NCBI RefSeq assembly: GCF_035304305.1
Contig: NZ_DATGQG010000054.1
Coordinates: forward strand, 62,001-126,000
DNA length: 64,000 nucleotides
Reading direction: 5' to 3'
From: Ferrovibrio sp035304305
GTDB lineage: Bacteria > Pseudomonadota > Alphaproteobacteria > Ferrovibrionales > Ferrovibrionaceae
Within the stretch, counting starts at the first letter, position 1, and every line of letters begins with the position of its first letter. Positions 59,056 to 64,000 of this stretch are shown here, piece by piece. The position numbers and the translations under genes were made by a program. The notes under the pieces are model-generated. The model was not told the origin of the DNA and searched no databases. It worked only from the letters and a program-made list of their open reading frames with translations.

Positions 59056-59268
59056 CGCGCGTTCGCTTCCGCTTCGCGCACGAATGAGCGCAAACATCTG
59101 CGTATAAAAGCGAACGAAGCGCGGCAATCCGGTGATACCCGGCATTTGGGCTTGCGGTGACGGCATCAGCGTTTATGGTGCCGCTGCATACGACAATTCG
59201 ATCGTTTTCCGCGCGCCTGCATTCCCATGCAGGCCAACCGAAAAATTTTTTCACAAAGGGGAGAAAGC

Positions 59269-60237
59269 ATGATCAGCAGCGATTTCACCGAGATCAATCG
59301 CAGCAAGGCAGATTTCAGCGCGATCTACGTTCAGCCCGATCCGCGCGCCTATTTCCGCACCCTCGGCACGCTCGGTTACGTGATCCCGCATCTGGCGCGG
59401 CCGGTCTTCGATCAGCTGATCGAGGCGCGCCAGCGGGCCAAGGGCGGTCCGATCACCGTTCTCGATCTCGGCTGCTCCTACGGCGTCAATGCCGCTCTGA
59501 TGAAGTATGCCGTCTCGTACGACCAGCTGACCGAACGCTACGACGCCCTGAGCTTCATGCCGCTGGGCAGCGACGAGATCCGCAGTCTCGACCGCCACTA
59601 CTTCGCCGCCTGGCCGCGGCGGCGCGACATCCGCGTCATCGGCCTGGATGTGTCGAAGGAGGCCGTCAGCTATGCCGAGGCCTGCGGCATTCTCGATGTC
59701 GGCATCGTGGCCGACCTGGAACGCGACGAGGTTCCGGCATGGGCCGCCCGCGAGCTGGCCAAGGTGGATCTGATCGTTTCGACGGGCTGCGTCGGCTACA
59801 TCACCAGCAGAAGCTTCGACAAGCTGGCGGTCTGCACCGCGAACGGCGAGGCGCCCTGGGTCGCCTCCTTCGTCCTGCGCATGTTCGACTATTCGGACAT
59901 CGCCCGCACCCTGCAGCGGCAGAAGCTGGTCACCGAGAAATTCGAGGGCGCCACCTTCGTACAGCGCCGCTTCCGCGACGAGGAGGAGATGCGCGGCACG
60001 CTGGAGGCGCTCGGCGCCCGCGGCATCTCCGCAGCAGGGAAGGAAGCCGACGGCCTGTTCCATGCCGAGCTGTTCTGCTCCCGCCCGGAAGCCGAGGTGC
60101 GGGCGCAGCCGCTCAACCGCATGCTGTCGATCGCCAGCGGCGTGAACCGCAATTACGGCCGCCGGCCCCGCCTGCCGGTCCGCCCCGGAAAGGCGCCGGG
60201 AAAGGCGGCAGGCCGGTCTCTGGCTGCGGCAGGCTAG
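59269..60237 (+). CDS. class I SAM-dependent methyltransferase
   Basis: A 322-residue protein with motif I in TVLDLGCSYGVNAALM near residue 65, GLDVSKEAVSYAEA and a long insert between the first strands (YDQLTERYDALSFMPLGSDEIRSLDRHYFAAWP). The middle DLIVSTGCVGYITSRSF is typical of a class of uncharacterised bacterial methyltransferases. The C-terminal 30 residues are basic and disordered. The substrate is unknown. AAGGGGAG precedes ATG 59269. It stands alone after 213 bases of non-coding DNA with an imperfect CGTTCGCTT / AAGCGAACG pair, and ends one base from a convergent gene. Confidence 0.82.
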   Translation: MISSDFTEINRSKADFSAIYVQPDPRAYFRTLGTLGYVIPHLARPVFDQLIEARQRAKGGPITVLDLGCSYGVNAALMKYAVSYDQLTERYDALSFMPLGSDEIRSLDRHYFAAWPRRRDIRVIGLDVSKEAVSYAEACGILDVGIVADLERDEVPAWAARELAKVDLIVSTGCVGYITSRSFDKLAVCTANGEAPWVASFVLRMFDYSDIARTLQRQKLVTEKFEGATFVQRRFRDEEEMRGTLEALGARGISAAGKEADGLFHAELFCSRPEAEVRAQPLNRMLSIASGVNRNYGRRPRLPVRPGKAPGKAAGRSLAAAG

Positions 60238-60238
60238 G

Positions 60239-60709
60239 TCAGACGGCGCGGGCGCCGAGGCCGAAGCTGCGGGCCAGATCGGAGAGGCGCTCGCCCACCA
60301 GGATGACCTGCTGGTCGCCCAGCATGCCGACCGCGACGACGACGTAATTCTCCATCAGCTCGTGCAGGATGGCGGAGAAGAGCTGGCGCTTCACCAGCGG
60401 CGGGATGGCGATCAGCGCCGAATGCGGCGCATTGTCGAGGGTGACGAAGAATTCCTGGACGGCGAAGCCATGGGGCGCCGTGCGGATCCGCTCGTTCATC
60501 TCCTCCAGGGTAATGGTTCGGCCGCTCTCGGTCTGGACGCGCAGGGCGATCAGGCAGAGCAGCGCGTGGAAGAGATCGCCCACCGCGGCATACCAGTCGT
60601 CGACCCGCTCCGGATCCTCGAACAGTGCGTCCTCGATGGTGACGGCATCGAGAAAGGCGCGTGCGGTTTCGAGATCGAGGGCACCGGCTTCGGTCTGCGA
60701 GAGCATCAT
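60239..60709 (-). CDS. hypothetical protein
   Basis: A 156-residue protein I do not recognise. It begins LSQTEAGALDLETARAFLDAVTIEDALFEDPERVDDWYAAVGDLFHALLCLIALRVQ, acidic and helical, then a middle part with APHGFAVQEFFVTLDNAPHSALIAIPPLVKR and a hydrophobic C-terminal stretch HELMENYVVVAVGMLGDQQVILVGERLSDLARS. There is no signal peptide. Tandem ATGs at 60709 and 60706 are chosen; the frame also continues to a TTG at 60772. It lies 87 bases downstream of the CoA-transferase stop, on the same strand. Confidence 0.65.
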   Translation of the reverse strand: MMLSQTEAGALDLETARAFLDAVTIEDALFEDPERVDDWYAAVGDLFHALLCLIALRVQTESGRTITLEEMNERIRTAPHGFAVQEFFVTLDNAPHSALIAIPPLVKRQLFSAILHELMENYVVVAVGMLGDQQVILVGERLSDLARSFGLGARAV

Positions 60710-60796
60710 GGCAGCATCCACGGTTTGCGACGCTGCATTTAAACGCGAAAAGCCGGCTTCGTTCCGTGGCAAGCGCGGACAGGCGCCCGCAGACGG

Positions 60797-62017
60797 TCAG
60801 ATCACGCCTTTGTCACGAAGTGTCGACAAGGTGGCGTCGTCCAGTCCGAGCCGCTCGCGCAGCACGGTCTCGGTATGCTCTCCCAGCAGGGGCGGGCCGC
60901 GGTCGTAAACGACGGGAGAATCCGAGAGCCGCAGCGGCGAGGCGACCGACGGCAGGCTGCCCTGCCCGGTATGGGGCACCGTCTTCTGAAGGCCACGCGC
61001 CTTGACATGCGGGTCAGCGAAGACGCGGTCAACGGTGTTGATCGGACCGCAGGGCACATGGCGCTTCTCCAGCGCCGCGATGAGGTCGTCCATGGTGCGC
61101 TTGCGCGTCTCGGCCTCGATCGCGGCGACGATCTCGGCGCGATGGTTCAGGCGCTCGATATTGGTGGCGAAGCGCGGATCGGTCTTCCATTCCGGATGGC
61201 CGAGCTCGTCAGCCAGCTTGGCGAACTGGCCGTCATTGCCGACCGCGATGATCACGTGGCCGTCGGCAGTCGGGAAGCTCTGGTAGGGCACGATGGCGGC
61301 ATGGCCGTTGCCCATACGCACCGGAGCCTCGCCACCGATGAGGTAGTAGGTCGCCTGGTTGGCCAGCGTCGCCACCTGCACGTCCAGCAGCGCCATGTCG
61401 ATATACTGGCCCCTGCCGCTGCGGTGGCGCTGGTTCAGGGCGGCGAGAATGGCGATGGTGGCATACAGGCCGGTCATTACGTCGGCCAGCGCAACGCCGG
61501 CCTTCTGCGGTCCGCCGCCGGGCAGGTCGTCCCGCTCGCCGGTGACGCTCATCAGGCCGCCCATGCCCTGGATGATGAAATCGTAGCCGGCGCGCGGCGC
61601 ATAGGGGCCCGTCTGCCCGAAGCCGGTGATCGAGCAGTAGACCAGCCGCGGATTGATCGCCGACAGGCTGTCGTAGTCGAGGCCGTATTTCTTCAGGCCG
61701 CCGAGCTTGTAGTTCTCGACGACGACATCGGCCTGCTTCGCCAGGTCGCGCAGGATGCGCTGGCCCTCTTCCGAGGCCATGTCGACGGTGATCGAATACT
61801 TGCCGCGATTGGCCGCGAGATAATAGGCGGAATCGGCGCGCGCGCCGGTCTGCGGGTCCCTGAGATAGACCGGCCCCCATTTCCGCGTGTCGTCGCCCTC
61901 GCCCGGCTTCTCCACCTTGATCACGGTGGCGCCGAGGTCGGCCAGGTTCTGCGTGCACCAGGGGCCCGCCAGAACCCGGCTGAGATCGAGCACGACAATG
62001 TCGTCGAGCGCGCGCAT
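60797..62017 (-). CDS. CaiB/BaiF family CoA-transferase
   Basis: A 406-residue class III CoA-transferase. The opening LDDIVVLDLSRVLAGPWCTQNLADLGATVIKVE and NRGKYSITVDMAS are family hallmarks; the catalytic Asp is expected in the region after GRGQYIDMALLDVQV (GQYID). It moves CoA between carboxylic acids. Its position 26 bases downstream of glutaryl-CoA dehydrogenase suggests it activates glutarate with succinyl-CoA, as the mammalian SUGCT does. ATG 62017 with GAAGG upstream is preferred; a GTG lies nine bases earlier. Confidence 0.93.
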   Translation of the reverse strand: MRALDDIVVLDLSRVLAGPWCTQNLADLGATVIKVEKPGEGDDTRKWGPVYLRDPQTGARADSAYYLAANRGKYSITVDMASEEGQRILRDLAKQADVVVENYKLGGLKKYGLDYDSLSAINPRLVYCSITGFGQTGPYAPRAGYDFIIQGMGGLMSVTGERDDLPGGGPQKAGVALADVMTGLYATIAILAALNQRHRSGRGQYIDMALLDVQVATLANQATYYLIGGEAPVRMGNGHAAIVPYQSFPTADGHVIIAVGNDGQFAKLADELGHPEWKTDPRFATNIERLNHRAEIVAAIEAETRKRTMDDLIAALEKRHVPCGPINTVDRVFADPHVKARGLQKTVPHTGQGSLPSVASPLRLSDSPVVYDRGPPLLGEHTETVLRERLGLDDATLSTLRDKGVI

Positions 62018-62043
62018 TCCCTTCACCCCCGGCCGTCAGGCGA

Positions 62044-63234
62044 TCAGTAGAAGGCCTGAATGCCGGTCTGGGCACGGCCGAGGATCAGCGCATGGACGTC
62101 ATGCGTGCCCTCGTAGGTATTCACCGTCTCCAGATTCATCAGGTGCCGCATCACATGATATTCCTCATGGATGCCGTTGCCGCCGTGCATGTCGCGCGCC
62201 ATGCGGGCGATGTCGAGCGCCTTGCCGCAGTTGTTGCGCTTGATCAGCGAGATCATCTCCGGCGCCGCCTTGCCCTGGTCCTTGAGCCGGCCGACGCGCA
62301 GGGCCGCATTGAGGCCGAGCGCGATCTCGGTCTGCATGTTGGCCAGTTTCAGCTGGATGATCTGGTTCGCCGCCAGCGGCCGGCCGAACTGCTTGCGGTC
62401 GAGCACATACTGCCGCGCCTGGCGCCAGCAGGTCTCGGCCGCGCCCATGGCGCCCCAGGCAATGCCGTAGCGGGCGTTGTTGAGACAGCCGAAGGGGCCC
62501 TTCAGGCCCTGCACGTTGGGCAGCAGGTTCTCATCGGGCACGAACACATTGTCCATCACGATCTCGCCGGTGATGGAGGCGCGCAGGGAGAGCTTGCCGT
62601 GGATCTTCGGCGCGCTGAGTCCCTTCATGCCCTTTTCCAGCACGAAGCCGCGGATCACGTCGTCTTCGGTCTTGGCCCAGACGACGAAGACGTCGGCGAT
62701 CGGCGAGTTGGAAATCCACATCTTGGCGCCGTTGAGCTCGTAGCCGCCAGCCACCTTCTTTGCGCGGGTCTTCATGCTGCCCGGATCGGAGCCGTAATCG
62801 GGCTCGGTCAGGCCGAAGCAGCCGATCCATTCACCGCTCGCCAGCTTGGGCAGGTACTTCTCGCGCTGGGCCTCCGTGCCATAGGCATGGATCGGATGCA
62901 TCACCAGGCTCGACTGTACGCTCATCATCGAGCGGTAGCCGGAATCGATGGCCTCCACCTCGCGGGCGATCAGGCCATAGGCAACATAGGATGCGCCGGC
63001 GCAGCCATAACCCTCGATGGTCGGGCCGAGCAGGCCGAGTTCACCCATCTCGCGGAAGATCGCCGGGTCGGTCTTCTCCTCGCGGAAGGCTTCCGTCACC
63101 CGCGGCAGCAGCTTGTTCTGGCAGTAATCGCGCGCCGTATCACGGACCAGCCGCTCCTCTTCGGTCAGTTCAGCTTCCAGGTTGAACGGATCATCCCACT
63201 GGAAGGCAGGCCGGCTTGAGCTCTGGGCGTTCAT
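62044..63234 (-). CDS. gcdH: glutaryl-CoA dehydrogenase
   Basis: A 396-residue acyl-CoA dehydrogenase that also decarboxylates, giving crotonyl-CoA from glutaryl-CoA. It opens FQWDDPFNLEAELTEEERLVRDTARDYCQ, with the diagnostic GCAGASYVAYGLIAREVEAIDSGYRSMMSVQSSLVMHPI, GCFGLTEPDYGSDPGSM for FAD, and the catalytic Glu in NTYEGTHDVHALILG. The Arg in YRSMMSVQS region is the usual glutaryl-carboxylate contact. GAGGAAA precedes ATG 63234. It heads the operon with the CoA-transferase and diverges from a LysR gene. Confidence 0.95.
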   Translation of the reverse strand: MNAQSSSRPAFQWDDPFNLEAELTEEERLVRDTARDYCQNKLLPRVTEAFREEKTDPAIFREMGELGLLGPTIEGYGCAGASYVAYGLIAREVEAIDSGYRSMMSVQSSLVMHPIHAYGTEAQREKYLPKLASGEWIGCFGLTEPDYGSDPGSMKTRAKKVAGGYELNGAKMWISNSPIADVFVVWAKTEDDVIRGFVLEKGMKGLSAPKIHGKLSLRASITGEIVMDNVFVPDENLLPNVQGLKGPFGCLNNARYGIAWGAMGAAETCWRQARQYVLDRKQFGRPLAANQIIQLKLANMQTEIALGLNAALRVGRLKDQGKAAPEMISLIKRNNCGKALDIARMARDMHGGNGIHEEYHVMRHLMNLETVNTYEGTHDVHALILGRAQTGIQAFY

Positions 63235-63317
63235 GGCGATTTCCTCACGTCTGGTCAGGGAGATAGCCCCCTGGATGCCGGCCGGCAAGCTGGCAGAGAG
63301 ACGGTTGGCATGCAAAC

Positions 63318-63354
63318 GATAAAAGACTATCACTTGATAACCGGAGGTTATCAA
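63318..63354. promoter_or_regulatory. operator cluster between gcdH and the LysR gene
   Basis: A perfect TTGATAACC-N3-GGTTATCAA repeat (63334-63354) covers the GGAGG ribosome site of the LysR gene. Beside it, GATA-N6-TATC (63318-63331) and TATCA-CT-TGATA (63328-63339) reuse the same TGATA/TATCA arm. It probably serves both divergent promoters. Confidence 0.7.
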
Positions 63355-63358
63355 TCTT

Positions 63359-64000
63359 ATGGCCCTGCCGCGCCGCTTCCTGCCCCCACTATCCGCCCTG
63401 ACCGCCTTCGAGGCGGCCGCCCGGCACCAGGGATTCACCGCCGCCGCGAAGGAGCTGAACATCAGCCAGGCCGCGGTCAGCCGCCGGGTGCAACTGCTGG
63501 AGGAGATCCTCGGCCTTACCCTGTTCGAACGTATCCGGAAACGGGTGGTCCTCACGCCTGCCGGCGCGGCCTATGCCCGCGAACTGCAGGAGGCGCTGGG
63601 CCGGATCGGCACCGCGACGGTCAACACGATGGCCGCCCGCGGCGGCAACGCGACGCTGAACATCGCCACCCTGCCCACCTTCGGCACCCGCTGGCTGATC
63701 CCGCGGCTGCCCGACTTCGCCGCCCGCCATCCGCAGATCACCATCAACCTGCCGACCCGGATCGAAAGCTTTGACTTCACCGCCGAGCCGCTGGACGCGG
63801 CCATCTCGTTCGGCGATCCGGTCTGGCCGGGCGCCGTCGTCGAGCGGCTGATCGAGGAAGAACTGGTTCCCGTCGCCTCGAAGGCGCTGCTGGACCGGCA
63901 CCGCATCCGCAGGCCGGAAGACCTGTTCCGTATTCCCCTGCTGCAGCAGTCGACCCGCCTCTCCGCCTGGGCCGACTGGTTCGCCGCGCTGGAGATCAGC
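63359..64000 (+). CDS. LysR family regulator (GcdR-like), 3' truncated by window
   Basis: The first 214 codons of a LysR regulator; the window ends inside it. The N-terminal HTH reads LSALTAFEAAARHQGFTAAAKELNISQAAVSRRVQLLEEILGLTLFERI, followed by the linker helix and the ligand domain (LNIATLPTFGTRWLIPRLPDFAARHP). It resembles GcvA-type regulators. From its position it should control gcdH and the CoA-transferase in response to glutarate or a CoA ester. ATG 63359 follows GGAGG by eleven bases, and the operator lies over that site, so autorepression is likely. Confidence 0.9.
   Translation, partial: MALPRRFLPPLSALTAFEAAARHQGFTAAAKELNISQAAVSRRVQLLEEILGLTLFERIRKRVVLTPAGAAYARELQEALGRIGTATVNTMAARGGNATLNIATLPTFGTRWLIPRLPDFAARHPQITINLPTRIESFDFTAEPLDAAISFGDPVWPGAVVERLIEEELVPVASKALLDRHRIRRPEDLFRIPLLQQSTRLSAWADWFAALEIS

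Overview
This is a GC-rich, gene-dense window of about 64 kb. It looks like a stretch of chromosome from a Gram-negative alphaproteobacterium, most likely a free-living motile relative of the Rhodospirillales. That placement is inferred from lipid A/Kdo genes, a DUF2794 gene, an alphaproteobacterial-style che cluster with CheD, an intracellular PHB depolymerase and the general codon and gene style. No insertion sequence, integrase, phage gene or CRISPR array was seen.

Layout. 1-6.5 kb: tail of mutY, an enoyl-CoA hydratase-like gene, Kdo transferase waaA, an SDR, a KdsC-like phosphatase, small accessory genes and phaZ, then about 565 bp of non-coding DNA. 6.5-17.3 kb: SCO1/PCD pair, metalloprotease, CobB sirtuin, ThpR, an aldo-keto reductase, the conserved tesA / ybbA-ybbP block, a methyltransferase, a Bcr/CflA exporter and a BI-1 protein ending in a clear terminator. 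17.4-20.6 kb: M81 peptidase plus TTC38-like TPR protein, and DUF2794.

20.8-31.4 kb: a chemosensory cluster. The minus strand carries a pentapeptide-repeat protein, CheD and a receiver-like protein whose phospho-acceptor Asp is Glu. The plus strand carries a CheZ/CheT-like protein with a DxxxQ motif, an HPt-like protein whose His is Trp, an unknown acidic protein, STAS, CheY, CheA, CheW, CheR, CheB and a second CheY. No chemoreceptor gene is in the window.

31.4-45 kb: MarR, lysophospholipase, class III aminotransferase, a coiled-coil/HTH protein, a PQQ-type sugar dehydrogenase, acs with a MarR/thioesterase pair, an ArsR regulator, SirB2 and a quinol-dependent nitric oxide reductase with a TTG-N8-CAA box upstream, then tRNA-Gly(CCC).

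45.1-54.2 kb is the most unusual region. A divergent regulator joins an IclR-type DNA-binding domain to a complete-length but catalytically degenerate acyl-CoA synthetase (ANL) domain. It faces a six-gene operon for a branched-chain-amino-acid-type (Liv) ABC importer with a catalytically intact acyl-CoA synthetase. Two copies of GTCC-N7-GGAC lie between them. My reading is that a dead ligase serves as the ligand sensor for a carboxylate import and CoA-activation operon.

54-64 kb: two MFS transporters, an acyl-CoA dehydrogenase, an EamA exporter, a methyltransferase, an unknown gene, and a glutarate-type module (CaiB/BaiF CoA-transferase, glutaryl-CoA dehydrogenase, divergent LysR regulator) with a perfect 9-3-9 palindrome over the regulator's ribosome binding site. 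The LysR gene is cut by the window end.
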